64,000 bases of DNA, from assembly GCA_023853785.1 (NCBI GenBank), contig JAJIRX010000162.1, positions 17,932 through 81,931 on the forward strand, written 5' to 3'. This document shows, one piece after another, positions 22,288-34,466 of this stretch. The notes beneath the pieces were generated by a model that was given only the letters and a program-made list of their open reading frames with translations, searched no databases and was not told the origin of the DNA. Position 1 is the stretch's first letter; each line of letters begins with the position of its first letter. The position numbers were made by a program, and so were the translations under genes. Origin of the DNA: Psilocybe azurescens (Eukaryota > Basidiomycota > Agaricomycetes > Agaricales > Agrocybaceae).

Positions 22288-23473
22288 GAGGTCTTTACAC
22301 TCCCCACAGGTACCGATCGGAATTTTATTTGGCAGTGTCCCTGCCAAATTAGCAGGAAAATGTCCAAATTTTTCCGACTGGATTCCGATCGGAACCACCA
22401 GTACCGACCGGTTCCACTGTTAACAAGTCCGACTAAAATCCGATTGGAATCCGACCAGAATCTGACTGGAATCCAAGTGGAATTGATCAAATTTAAAACC
22501 CAATTAGACCCAATTCCAAGTGGAATCCGAGTGGTACCAAGCAGAACTATATTATGTCAGCATACTATTTACAGCTCAGCAAGTAATAACACAAAAGTAT
22601 ACATAGATATCAACAGTTTGTGACAAATTTGGTATTTTAGAATTGTAAAATTGAGGAGAATATGTTTATGTAATAGTTATATAAAGTTAAAAATTTTCTG
22701 GTAAAGAAATACCTATTTTTCATATAAATCTGTGCTTATATAATCTAAATTTCTTGAATAAAGTTGATCTTTGTATTCCATTAATTTCTATTATTGCAAC
22801 ACTATTAATATATAGCTAACAGAGTGCTATTTTGTTGCAAAAATGTAGTTTACAATATCTATATATATTCAAATTTACAGTATTTTGTATATTGAACATG
22901 CTGACATAATATTCAGATGATGGTGTAATTACCGGTGCATTGCCCTCAATTTTCTGATCATTTTGATATATAATATGTGGGTATAGCTTCAGAGGAAGTG
23001 CCAGAATATATTATTGGGTGTTGTAAAGAATGGTATATAATTTATAAAATGTTGAGAATACCACAAGCAGTAATAGTGTGGTTGGTAATGTGTGTATAGA
23101 ATTAATATATATAAAGCTGTTGGTTCAATTCCTGTTGAGTGTATTTTATAATTTCACATTTATTACAAATATCATGTGACTTGAATGGATTACTTAAGAG
23201 TTTATGTAAGAAATATTATGTAATACTGACTAAGCATACAATATCATATGATTTCAATACATTATTTATAAGCTTATGTAAGCAATTATTATGTAATGCT
23301 GACTAAGCATTGTATTATACACTGATTAAGTACATTATGAGAAATTCCAACCGGATTCTGACCGGTTCTGAGTGGGTCCAAGTGGATTCCAATCGAATTC
23401 TGACCGGTTCTGATTGGTTCCGACTGGGTCCAAGCAGTTCCGACCGGTACCTGTGGGGCACTGTAAAGTACTG
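22288..23473 (+). mobile_element. Element B: array-ended DNA element in the PHD gene
   Basis: 1,186 bp with TIRs: left GAGGTCTTTACACTCCCC, right (inward) CAGTACTTTACAGTGCCCC, both followed by ACAGGTACC and arrays of CCGATCGG, GACCGG and GGAATCC words. The 8 bp AAGAATAT lies on both sides (22280-22287 and 23474-23481). Excision with one duplicate rejoins the host frame exactly. The interior is AT-rich with a ~60 bp direct repeat at 23164-23330 and a B-box remnant near 23120. No transposase. Confidence 0.85.
23115..23150 (+). ncRNA. Remnant of tRNA-like unit (B box only) in element B
   Basis: GGTTCAATTCCTGTTGAGTG matches the B-box and 3-prime part of the tRNA-like units of element A, followed by a T/A-rich stretch. 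The A box is not recognisable. Confidence 0.3.
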
Positions 23474-24388
23474 AAGAATATCTGGAAGAAACGGTTTAAG
23501 TCTACGAGACGTTCCAAAAATCGAAAATCCCACCGCTTGTTATTTCTGAAGACCATCGGGCACATATTCCTGGAAGGTATGTTTGTCAAATCTTTCTTTC
23601 TTTGTACAGAAAAGACTTACTCCAACAATCCTACCAGCGCGGCACCAGATTTGCAAGAACCGGACAATGAGCAACTGAGCGACAATGAGTCTGAATTTGC
23701 CGACGAGTATGCCCCAGAACTTGAAGATGAAACTGAAGACACAGCCGACGATGGGCTAGAGAACATAACCGGGGGACATGGCGGATGTTACGGTTGAAGA
23801 CAAGATGGCAGGTGTGGAAGAAGATGGGGGAGAGGGGAAATACAGACGCAGTGCGAACGCTGACTACGTGGAGACCGCAGTCAGCTTAGAGAATGACACC
23901 GTGAGTATCGTTCAAAACTTAGCTGAACCTACACTCACCTGACGTTCCAGAGCAGCGTTGTTGAGCCGCAACTGTTGCTGGAGATCCCTGCGCCCAACAC
24001 GACGCCAGCGAAATTGCTGACATAGTTAGACCAGACATTATAATTCTGGACAATACCAATGCAGTGGTGGACGACATACCTCCACAGGAAATGGGCCGTT
24101 CGAAACGAAAACGCATCCCGAGGCAAGGCCCACTGGATGCCCTGAACGGATGCCTATGCGGCACGGTAGTGGACGCGAGATCCGAAGGAGTCCTGATGTG
24201 CAAGAGGGTGGGATGTGAGACTCAATGGGCAAGCATACATTACACATAATAAATGGGTTGCGTTTACTCACCTAACCTTCTAGTATCACCTGCAGTGTGT
24301 TTCCCTAGAGTTAGCCCCACGAAATTGGGTCTGCGAGGCATGCGAGGTGTCTGGGGACGGGAGAGGAACAAAGCGCACTCGAAGATGA

Positions 24389-25171
24389 TGTCATATTACC
24401 ATATATAGACTTGTGCCTGATTACGTGAGGTAGGTAGGTCAGGCCAACTTGGCCTTAGCAAAAATTCGACCCTAGGTATTTTTTTCCAATCCTTGAACCC
24501 CCTTGGAAATACTGTTTGTTTAACTTACAGCCACCAAACAGAATATCTGTTTTTATCTGTATTATTTTCAAACAGAAGTACTGTATGTCATACTTACAGC
24601 AATTCTTACATAAGTTCTGTATTTAATTTGCTGTAAGTTTTACTTACACTGGTCAGCGCCAGCAGTGACTGGGACTACAGTAGCTGTCACATGTGACTAC
24701 TGGGTGCTACAGCAAGGGGGGACGTGCAATCCAGCTACCAGTTCTACTGGGGCTACATAGCACTACTACAGGTATTTTTTTTTGCTGATGCAGGTCTACT
24801 AGTAGACTGTAGTAGAATACTTGTACAGTTCTGTATTTGTATCCCAAATCTATTGCCTCATGCTGCCTTTCTATTTATGTATAAGCTAAAGTGAACTGAT
24901 CACTGGTACTGTAGTATACAGACTATTTGGACTGTGGAGATGAGGTATATTGTGTGCTGTTTCCTTGCTATTCTCTGTTGTTCAGGCTCTCCTTATAGTT
25001 TGACCATCAAGTGCTGTATAATGCTAGAGATAATGTAATGAATACTATTGAACATTATACAACATCGGAGGTATACTATTGAGCAAAACCAATGCTACAG
25101 AATACTAGGGAGTGCTATGTATTGTTTGGTGATGTGTTATGTAATACTTTGATGGTTTGATGCTACGGCTC
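24389..25171. repeat. Noncoding stretch with CTTACAG and CTACTGTAG palindromic words
   Basis: No gene. 24500-24660 has many CTGTAAG / CTTACAG and AACAGAA words; 24660-24830 has CTACAGTAG, CTACTAGTAG and TACTACAG words in both orientations. The style resembles the array ends of elements A-D, but I find no matching termini or target duplication. Confidence 0.4.
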
Positions 25172-25178
25172 ACTATAG

Positions 25179-25965
25179 CACCTAAGGTTCCCACCCCGCT
25201 TTCACATTTGTTGACAGGAAACGGTCACTATACCCAGTTAAATTTGAATGCTTTTCCGGCTTTCCCCTTACCCGCCAAGATTCCTACCCAGGGGTCTCCC
25301 ACTTTAACGAGATTTTTTGCTCATTGTCGTAGATTAGACAAGGAGACAGATTAGACTAGATAACAGATTAGATAAGTATAGATAAGACAAGATTACCTAG
25401 ATAAATATGGTACAGATTATCTTAGATGACCCTGTCCATTCGCCAGGTAACATGACCACCCACCAGTGCCGCCCATCCGGACAACGCTCCACAACACCTC
25501 CCTCGGCTTCCCATCCCGCCAGGCACCTCCAGCGTGTATGTCACCGTCGCCCACTGTCCGCCCGCTCTGCGCGCCATTCCCTTTGTGGCAGCCCTTCCAT
25601 TCCTGGCCATGTCCCTTCCCCGCTCTTCTTTCTATTTCCATCTATATCCCTTCCCTGGTCATTTCCCCAACTCCTTCCCTTCTCATTGTGCTTTTCTGTT
25701 AATTTCTTCTATATTTTAAAGGTGCTTAAGAATTTAATAAAATAACATTGAATGTAAACTACTGTAGCATTCAATTGGAGTACTCATCCTCGCTGCCAAC
25801 GACGATGGGAGAACTTGGAGACTTGAGGGAGAGCCTGAGCTCAATATCCTTTTTGGGTGAGTTTGTTTTCAGGTACTCCGGTGGCGGCACCACGGACACC
25901 TGTCACTTGTCAATCAATTAATGTCTATTCATCAGGAAATGGTGAGAATGAGTCCATGGGAAGAC
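25179..25965 (+). repeat. KDZ element left terminal inverted repeat
   Basis: Matches the reverse complement of 33863-34466, but has an extra ~183 bp (about 25194-25375) between the terminal CACCTAAGGTTCCCA and GTATAGATAAGAC that is absent on the right. It contains AGATTAGA/GATAAG tandem words. The promoter of the transposase presumably lies at its inner edge. Confidence 0.8.
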
Positions 25966-26037
25966 GCCCTTGTTCTTACCCATTATGTCTCCCTGCAACA
26001 ATCCCTCGACTCTCCTGGCCCATTCTTGCTACTCTTG

Positions 26038-29000
26038 ATGCCCAAACGCAAAAGTCTTTCTAGCAGCGTCTCTGTATCTTGCGGAACGAGTTTTGGAATT
26101 CGACAGCCGACCCAACCTGTTCAGAAACGGGTGAAGCTCAACAAGACAGCAAAGCAGCTCGCCAAAGAAAAGGCGGCACACAAGGTCCGAGTAGCAGGTA
26201 AGTGATACTCTGCTCTCAGATTATTTCTCAATACTGATGGTTTATCAGCACTAAGCTTTGAACACCGGGAAGATTTGGTTGACAAGAACGATGTCGACCT
26301 GAATGATACCGCTTGGGTCAACGAAGAGTCAGCGGCCTTCATACAACCACCGCCTGGAGAGGAAGGTTTTTCTTTAGCCATGCTGGAGGAGAAACTCAGC
26401 TTCAAGACTTGTTCCTCGACACCCTTTCTGCGCAGTGAGTGCGCTTCAGCTTAAAATCTATCTCAGACGTACTAACAATATCAGGAAACGCAAGGACCAT
26501 CGAAAACGAAAAGACCGAGTAGAACGGCAGGTCCGAGCCTGGAAATCCGTAATGCCCAATCTGGTCGACGCATTCCTCAAATTCCAGCAGGGTGGCCCAC
26601 CTACAGGGAACACAGAGGATAGGACCGCAGAGGATAGGAACGATAAGGAATGGTTGATCGAAGTTATTTCTTTGGAAGGTTGTACTACCTTCCATTTTGA
26701 GTCTCACATGCTGATTTTTGACAGGGCGCAGAAAATGTTCTTTCTTTTATTCCTCGGAATCTATATCGGCGCTGTTACTCTCGCGAATTTGGCATTATTG
26801 GAACATCACCTGAACAACCTCAGATGGGGTTTTCAGTCAAAACGTTACATTTTTATCGACAGTTAGGACACGTAGCTCCTTGTTTCAGCCTCGACACATT
26901 TTCAAAGGTGTTGAACCATTATCATGGTGTGAGTTTCACAACAGAATTCTCCATGACGGTGGTCTGAATTACTTTGCAGGTACCCCATAAATCATATCTT
27001 GCCGACCAGCTCAGTAACGCATATGACTGCTACCTGGAAATCCTTCAAGGTGTCGAGAAGCTTGTCGCTGTGAACTGGGACGTGACGAATCATGGAAAAA
27101 GCAAAATGTCTGCCCTCCCTGTCTTTACAAGGTAGAAGATGAACCCACCTTGAAATACCGACTGTTGGCTGCCATGGACGGTAATAACTCGCTCAAACTC
27201 GTGGATTGTGTTTTTCGAGCCGGTTCAGCTTGTACAGACACTCGCTCTACAACGTCGGATCGTTGGATTTCTTCGGAGGACGTGGACAAATTTAAGGATG
27301 AGGTTAAGAAGGTTAAAATGGTGCGATTTCACATGTATGTCTTATAAAGCCAGCTAAATATGTCTACAGCCATCTTCAGCTACACGGAACCCATCATTGC
27401 AGCATTCGGGCGGCAGGAAATCCAGTACCTCCAGACACACCTACGGATACTGTCGAAGATCTCAATCTTAAAGAGGTTGCATGGCTTAATGTCGTAGAAC
27501 ACGATGAGCCAGCCAAGTGCCTCAATACCTGCGTGGACAGATGGAGAAATGCGGGCCCCGAGGCACAAAAGAAGATGTACGTGCTATTCGCAATTGCTGG
27601 GATTTTTTTAGCGGTCTGCCACCATGGTCATGTCCTTGTAGTATGTGATATGATTCGCGAGCGGCGAGCTGTACGTTGTCCTTTCCTGGCAGGTTCTTTG
27701 TTCTGACTTTTGATTGACAGGATGAAGTATCCCTTGCAACTGTCAACCGATTGGTTGACGATTTTGGATCTGACATATGTCTCGGATATGACATCATGTG
27801 TGCTTTCATAACCACTCTGAAAAAGAGCTGCCTAAATGAGAAAAGGGTGGCATTTTGTCTTGGTGGCATCGTTCCGGCGTTTCATGGTCATGCCCACAAT
27901 CGTGGGTGTCAGGTAGAGTGGCACCCTCTCTATGTTGAAGGAGTAGGACTTGAAGATTTTGAAGAATCGCGAACGCACGTTCTTCCGTTCCAATGAACTG
28001 GCGTCTGTTACGAGGCTAGCGACACCCTATCACTGGCAGCAGCACATCAATGAACACTTCAATCTCCATGACGTAGACAAGCACGCCTCCTCAGGTAATT
28101 TTTTTCTCTTGCAATATTGTTAGCAATTGACATAAATGATTAAAGGGAACTTCATTTATCAAAACTACCGCCAAGCCTTAGAGAAGATTGATATCGACTC
28201 ACCCCGTCTTGCCGAGCTTTCTGTACAGCTGAATATTGGCGCTGAAGACTACGAGAACTACCTAATCAGTGAACGCAGGTACCTGGCAGGTCTGCGGACG
28301 GAGCCAGAAAACGAACAGGCGCAGGTGGAGTATATGGAACTCTTGTTTGATCTGGACTTGCTCAAGTGCGTGTATACATCTCTTCCTCATCTCTCTTACT
28401 CACTCGCCACTAGGAAGAAAGCAGATGCTGCTCAGGCCTTGTATGCCAATCGTGATCGCCTCATGATCCGGGAAGGCTATACAGGCCCGCAGATTACACG
28501 AATCACGACTCAAAATCGGACGACATTTCAGCGTTGGGCGGCCAAGAACAAGGAGGTCCTTCGATATGAGGAGGCGAACGATATTGTGATCAGGTGGACA
28601 CCTACTATGTCTGAGTACGAGGACGCCTTGGTGGTGGTTCGCAAATGTAAATATCGCAGGGCCCTAGATGATCTTGAAAGGCTGGTTGTCCAACGCCTCT
28701 TCGAGATGAAGAAACTTGGAATGAGTGGAGTAGGTATGTTACTTCTTTGCCCTTCCATTTCAAAATTATGTTCTGACTTTCGTAATAGAATACAAGCTTA
28801 GAGAAAAGATCACGAAGTCGCTCAGGACCAGAGCAGATGCCATCCAGTCAGCATTGAAACGCTACAATGAGGCCGCTCTTCAGATGGTTCCACCTCGGGT
28901 TACATTGACATGGGAGACTGTCATTGCTTCTGTGAATCTCGCCGACTTTGATCTTTTGAAGGATACTCAACAGGACATTCGAACATTAGAATGGGCTCAG

Positions 29001-29437
29001 CCAGCCAATCGAGAAGGAATGGTTATGTATTTCCAGATCAAACGAGCTAAGGAGGAGCTGGTTCGGCTGAATGTTGAAATCCGTCACCTGTTAACATTCT
29101 TATATGACAATCACATCGATCACTACCATGCTGTATGTGCCAATATTATAGTCAACCCTCCTCTCGCGTTTGAGATCTCTTCCCGTTGGGCATCTCGTAA
29201 CCTGATCCATGAAAAATTGTCGAGCACCTTCTGCAAATGAGCTGACTGCCAGGCTTCAGTGGGAGTTTGCTTTATGGCCAATGGAAAGGTCGTGACCCAT
29301 CCCTCAATGAGAATGTTCCTCCTCCGGCTTGGGTAACAACAATTCTTGGGATTACACGAGTTGAGGTTGAAGTTGTCGAGTGGGATGATATGGTAGCTGA
29401 AGATGAGCATACGGATGTTGATATCAATGTACTGTAG
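26038..29437 (+). pseudogene. KDZ (Kyakuja-Dileera-Zisupton) transposase
   Basis: ATG 26038 (MPKRKSLSSSVSVSCG). Many 45-60 bp introns, for example 26198-26248. Recognisable family blocks in order: RKRKDHRKRKDRVERQVRAW; GIIGTSPEQPQMGFSVKTLH; CPPCLYKVEDEP; LLAAMDGNNSLK (first catalytic Asp region, ~27170); CVDRWRNAGPEAQKKM; GYDIMCAF (~27785); AFHGHAHNRGCQVEWHPLYV (~27880); FRSNELASVTRLATPYHW; NFIYQNYRQALEK; then the long helical C-terminal region to ENVPPPAWV. These match KDZ transposases of mushrooms. Apparent frame breaks near 27085 and 27975 (just at the block expected to hold the catalytic Glu) suggest inactivity. The stop is at 29435-29437. It cuts and pastes DNA in the nucleus. Confidence 0.85.
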
Positions 29438-30657
29438 TTGTAAATATTTTAGATACATTTTCTTTTAATAGTTGAGGTTACATTTGGTGTATCTGTCTGT
29501 TGTAGCCCAATATACCACTTTTATTCCTCCCTTTAGTATGTGCTGAAGAGTAATTGAATGCAAGCTCAAAATTAGTTGAAAACCGCGAGGCTTTGAGACC
29601 AGTTACTACTTACCCCAGAGCTGCAATGAAACAGGACACTTAATTGTTTTGTAGTTATGGCTCTTCTATATTCGAGTATGGCTGTAAATGCTCAAGCGTT
29701 CCACTAATGCGACACAAATCTATATCTATTGTATCGATGCAACAGGGAAGTCCTTCATTCACCAGCGTTTATTTAGCTTCCCTCAAGTGTATTCATTGGT
29801 CTGGCAATATGATATGACCGTACTATAATTTAAATCCGTGTTTTGAATCTTCTGATAGTTACATACCAACACGGTGTGTCATAGCTAGAAATTGGTTGAG
29901 TTGGGAGATGGTTATGGGTCAAAAATGACCAAAAAGTAAAACACGATGCAACATGTGGGAAGTTGAGTGAATATTAACGTTCTTGCACAAACCCAGGATG
30001 CAAAACACGTTCTGCAAGTTACGGCAGTAGATTAAGTTATATAAGCTTACATATATATGTAAACCTATACTCCTGCTCAATTACAGACAATTTTACTCAG
30101 TTGAAAGACCGTCAAGGGTCTCTGTAAACAAAAATTGAGGCAATGAACAAGTTGTGAGGTCGATAATATGGTTGGACAGAGGAGTAGAGCTAAGCGTGCA
30201 CGCTCCAGAACAATTCAGGATGTATATATTATTCTAAAATACTCCAACATGAGCCCAGTAATAGAGTACATCAAGTGTGATGATGGATTTGAACCAAAAA
30301 ATGTGTTAAATTAAACACAAATTTTCCATGGGATTCTCACTCAAAATGATCAGTGGAGTTATTCATATTGAGGAGATTATATTTTTACACGAGGACAAAA
30401 TTTATAGTATGGGATACAGACAATATTGGGTGCACAGTCACTAGTTCACCACTGCATCAGAAAGCGTGCAAGGTTGCCTGTGGTCCCGATTTGGTAACAA
30501 CTCATCCTTTTTCATGACTGCGATTTCACTGAGATCTCATCTTACCAAATACAGCAAAGGACGACAGGGTCGTCCTGTCCCTGGTCCCTGTTCGCTGGAC
30601 TTGCAGTCATAAAAGCCAAGTCAAAATCTGACGTTATGTAGTTCCTCACTGGCTACC
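29438..30657. other. Noncoding spacer inside the KDZ element
   Basis: 1.2 kb AT-rich sequence between transposase and cargo gene 1. No open frame or repeat worth naming. The last ~100 bp before ATG 30658 presumably hold the cargo promoter. Confidence 0.5.
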
Positions 30658-32052
30658 ATGTCAGTGCCGTATGTTGGTATCGATCCCCCCACCCAATATG
30701 GGGACTATCCTTTGCCATGGACCTCCCTCACTTTCCATCCTCTTGGCCTCTTTGATCTCAGACGCCGCCTTGGAAAGCTTCCCAAAGATCAGGGTGTTTT
30801 CAAAGCATTCTGTGCTCAGTTTGACTCTGCGGATCTGGCTTGGTTCGCTGCTGGGCTATCTGCCAAGTCCTGCAACATTGATGAAGACGAGTTTCACGAG
30901 GAGTACATCGCTCTGCGGTCAAATACTCCCAAGGACCATACAGGAACCACTGCGCGTGCTAATCTGCGAAAAATTGTTCGCAATCTGGTGTTCGACTGTG
31001 TACGTGGTTATCTCTGTCTGTGTTGAACTAAGTACTGACGTTACCGTTTTACTAGGCTGCTCTTTGGGATCGCGCTTTTGGTGGGACAACGCTCATTATT
31101 CATGTCAATGGAACCACTCGTCCCGGTGCTCCCAAACAATGCGAGTACATTAAATCGGATGTCTACTTTCCCGACACCTGATCAATAAGGAGCGTTAGCG
31201 CTGAAGCTGTTTTCAACATTGTCCAGCGATTTATCAACGATATAGACATTCCAACAATTGTACGCTATGAAAAATGCGCCGAAAAACTCATGATGCTTCC
31301 AAACTCGAATCACACTCCTCCGCCGCTTGCTCAACATGGTCTTGTTCCCTCTGCTACGCCGTCTGGTTCCAGTCGTTTTGTATACCACGGACAATGAAAA
31401 TCGGTCATTGTTATTGACAACGACGACGACGACGACGGCAATATATCTCTTTCAGAGCACCAGAGAATCTTGGATGATGAGCTGAAGTCAGCCAGCAACA
31501 CGATCAAAGACCTTGAGGCAGCACTTGCTGAATCACTTCGCCGTGAACAGGAGCTTTCATCACAAATTGACCGACTGACCACTGGCTCTGCTATTCTTCC
31601 TCATTATGAAACCCCATCCGCATCTCACATCACTCTACGCACTCCCCATTGTTCCAGGAACCCCGCTCATCACATCCTGAAATCGCCACAGGCACATCCT
31701 TCTCCTGGATCACTGGAATCCCCTCGCGGTATCAACCCCTTCATGCCACAATTCCACAATTTCACCCCCTGCAGCATCAACCCCTTCACGCCACAATTCC
31801 ATGATTTTGAATGTCAACAGCCCTGCAAAACATGTTCATGATACTTCATATAGCAACTTCATCCATGTTAATAATCTGGATGACTCATTTTCCGCAATTG
31901 ATCTCATTCGCTGAAAGGTTAGTATGTACCTTTGGCGTGAGGAACTCCTGGGTGCTGGGGTGCCAGACATGTTATTGAATGAGCTCATGTCCCTGATGAG
32001 TGCCGTTCCTACCAACACACAGCACTTATTTACTTCCGGTGCCTCTTCTTAA
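30658..32052 (+). pseudogene. KDZ cargo gene 1, unknown function, coiled-coil C-terminus
   Basis: ATG 30658 (MSVPYVGIDPPTQYGDYPLP). Exon 1 has FDLRRRLGKLPKDQGVFKAF and AWFAAGLSAKSCNIDEDEF, then an intron near 31000-31054 and AALWDRAFGGTTLIIHVNG. In-frame TGA codons at 31179 and 31395 interrupt an otherwise continuous frame; both would fit CGA. After an acidic IDNDDDDDG run there is a predicted coiled coil (LDDELKSASNTIKDLEAALA), then a Pro/His-rich segment with repeated INPF-x-PQFH units. It ends near 32052. I recall this protein as a recurrent neighbour of KDZ transposases in mushrooms but know no activity for it. Confidence 0.6.
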
Positions 32053-32312
32053 TTCCTTTAATATTATTCAAGCTTTGTCCGTTTTTTTGGCTGAACATTG
32101 GTTTGGTATATACATTCATTACTAGTCTAAAATGTTTTTGTCATACCATCTGCCAGCTTTGATGTTCAACGGAGTCATTGCCATATACCCTTTTAGTTGT
32201 AGGTCCGTTCAGAGTGTTTAAAAAAAAAACAAAAGATCATATATTACTATTTCATTGAAGAGGAAAAACTAAAATCTCCTTTCTCTCCCTTTTTTTTAGT
32301 CTCAGAATTATT

Positions 32313-33827
32313 ATGCAGGCCACCGTGTTAGCTCCACCCACACGCCTTCGAAATGCCACCTCATCAGCTGCACCACTGACAGAAGCTCAGCGTAAAGAAA
32401 GGGCTGCTCGTAACAGTCTTCGTCAAGCAGAAATTGACAGCGCTCTTCAGCAGTGGAAGCAGTCGACATTGAACACTGCAGCTGAACTGGCACAACGCTT
32501 CGATAAGAATGAGCGCTACTTTCTTGACCTCTTTTTCAAGGTGGGACACACCTTGTCCAGAAGCAGGCAAAAGTCAATTCCTTTAACGCATTCAAGTCTA
32601 TGAAGGTGGAAGAGCTTCAGGAAAGTAAGAAGCATAAAGCTAGTACTTGTTGGTTAATTTCATTTCTAACAAATGACTTTCTAGATGGCGAGACTCCCAC
32701 CTTAGCCAAGCTCCATAGCAATGAGCTCGTGGCCGAGTATAACAAGCTGGATGATGGCGAACATGAGGAAATCATGGTTCGCCACGCTGAGAACACGTCT
32801 GATACCCACCGTCAACATGCCAGTGCCAAAGCTCGCGTTAAGGACGTCTGCAGCACCTTCAAAACGATTCAACAGCTTGTAAGTTATTCTTATACGGTTT
32901 GTGTTATTTCTGCTCACCTACATCAAAGATGAAAGGCCTTAACATTCGCGTTGGCATCGAAGGTTTCTTTTGCATCGTCCGCAACACGCCCAATTATTAT
33001 ATGGAACCTAAATGGTTCTTCACCAATGAATCACTTATGGAATATATGAAAATCGCAGTACCGGCAAATAAAGGGTGGGATATCGCGTATGTTGGTGCTA
33101 AATTGGAGGCATTTGCTATTGCTGGTTGTGATCCTATCAGTAAGTCTATGTCATTTCTTCATTATCTCATGGTTAACTGCTCGAACCAGACCTTTATCGA
33201 TCATCCAAGCAGAAAGCGGATGAAATGAAACGACAAATTCGCATGAAGATTGGGGCAATGCTCGGTAAGTACAACGCTCTGTGATATATACATATAACTG
33301 ACACTCACTTTAAAATCAGTCGAAGTCACCCATGACGAGAAAGCTTCAATGCATTACATTGGTTATGAGGAGAAGATTGTTCAACGTCACGGTATCGAGC
33401 TCGTTGGTTGGACGTACGACAAATTGGTAAACCTAAGCGAAGCTTTCCACTTCGCCTTCCTGGTCTACAGAAGCTCCTCGATGCCATCAACGATGGATTG
33501 TGTAAGTTCGTCAAATTAACCCCTCTACAACTCAAGGAACGTCGTGAGGTGTTGCAGAAGGCTATTAACGATGGCAATATCCCTCCTCCAGGAGCCCGTA
33601 GACCTCGCAAGGACAGAGGAACTAAGAGGAAACGCAACAAGAATTGTAACGGGAGCGATGCCGAGAATGAGCAGCCTGGGGGCAGGAAAGATCAGGTGTC
33701 CAGTAGAGAAAAGGCTTTGGAATCTCGTCGCCAAGAGCTTAAGAGCTGTGAAATCATTGGCATCAACTCTGCGGATTGCGAGGGACTGACTGTATTTCTA
33801 TATCCTTTTTCGTCCTCGTATTGTTGA
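32313..33827 (+). pseudogene. KDZ cargo gene 2, unknown multi-copy Agaricomycete family
   Basis: ATG 32313 (MQATVLAPPTRLRNATSSAA). Exons read QRKERAARNSLRQAEIDSAL, AQRFDKNERYFLDLFFK, then after short introns KARVKDVCSTFKTIQQL, IRVGIEGFFCIVRNTPNYYM, NKGWDIAYVGAKLEAFAIAG, MHYIGYEEKIVQRHGIELVG and a basic, Lys/Arg-rich tail with RRPRKDRGTKRKRNKN. A frame change near 33430 between VGWTYDKLVN and the SFPLRLPGLQKLLDAI block points to a break or a missed intron. The HGIELVGWT-(H/Y)DK block followed by KFVKLTP is the hallmark I recall from this mushroom family. Nuclear, DNA-related function is only a guess from the basic tail and context. Confidence 0.6.
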
Positions 33828-33862
33828 TTCCTCATTACATAAGTAATTCACCTTTATATAAT

Positions 33863-34466
33863 GTCTTCCCACGGCTCATTCTCGCCGTTTCCTGATGAAT
33901 AGACATTAATTGATTGACAAGTGACAGGTGTCCGTGGTGCCGCCACCGGAGTACCTGAAAACAAACTCACCCAAAAAGGATATTGAGCTCAGGCTCTCCC
34001 TCAAGTCTCCAAGTTCTCCCATCGCCGTTGGCAGCGAGGGATGAGTACTCCAATTGAATGCTACAGTAGTTTACATTCAATGTTATTTTATTAAATTCTT
34101 AAGCACCTTTAAAATATAGAAGAAATTAACAGAAAAGCACAATGAGAAGGGAAGGAGTTGGGGAAATGACCAGGGAAGGGATATAGATGGAAATAGAAAG
34201 AAGGGCGGGGAAGGGACATGGCCAGGAATGGAAGGGCTGCCACAAAAGGGAATGGCGCGCAGAGCGGGCGGACAGTGGGCGCACGGTGACATACACGCAG
34301 AGGTGCCTGGCGGGATGGGAAGCCGAGGAGGTGTTGTGGAGCGTTGTCCGGATGGGCGGCACTGGTGGGTGGTCATGTTACCTGGCGATGGACAGGGTCA
34401 TCTAAGATAATCTGTATCATATTTATCTAGGTAATCTTGTCTTATCTATACTGGGAACCTTAGGTG
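33863..34466 (-). repeat. KDZ element right terminal inverted repeat
   Basis: 604 bp reverse-complement match to 25179-25965 lacking the 183 bp block noted there. It ends CCTTAGGTG followed by ACTATAG. Confidence 0.8.

Larger units (their letters stand above)
19026..24388 (+). pseudogene. PHD-finger gene of a multi-copy Agaricomycete family, split by two insertions
   Basis: Starts at ATG 19026 (MPQTASHVPLNQTSP) and ends at TGA 24386-24388. In-frame TGA codons stand at 19125 and 19860, each where CGA (Arg) would fit. An intron lies at 20086-20148. Coding continues as CFLCNNDEQFADIRSSDCPW and GQRVLEHIGA, is cut by a solo LTR at 20281, resumes with HILHDPHIAKSMSLCGLC at 21949, is cut again by element B at 22288 after FEETEMKN, and resumes with IWKKRFKSTRR at 23474. 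An acidic segment and a nuclear-signal-like RSKRKRIPRQ follow. The C-terminus is a PHD finger (C-x-C at CLCG, CKRVGCETQWYHLQC, W-V-C-E-A-C) spanning a GC-AG intron near 24229-24284. A deletion near 22140 and frame shifts near 23775 and 24010 add to the decay. PHD fingers bind histone H3 tails. I recall similar multi-copy proteins in mushrooms; whether they are transposon-borne is inference. Confidence 0.65.
25179..34466 (+). mobile_element. KDZ DNA transposon with long TIRs and two cargo genes
   Basis: 9.29 kb. Termini CACCTAAGGTTCCCA at 25179 and its reverse complement ending at 34466. ACTATAG stands directly outside both ends (25172-25178 and 34467-34473), a plausible 7 bp target duplication. 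The long inverted repeats are 25179-25965 and 33863-34466. Between them lie a KDZ-type transposase (26038-29437) and two further genes (30658-32052, 32313-33827), all on the plus strand. The transposase and at least one cargo gene have frame breaks, so this copy is probably immobile unless helped in trans. KDZ elements are known to carry passenger genes; no TET/JBP gene is seen here. Confidence 0.8.

Noticed and set aside
30658..31200. TET/JBP dioxygenase as KDZ cargo
   Set aside because: Considered because such genes ride on KDZ elements, but the H-x-D...H iron-binding pattern is not visible.
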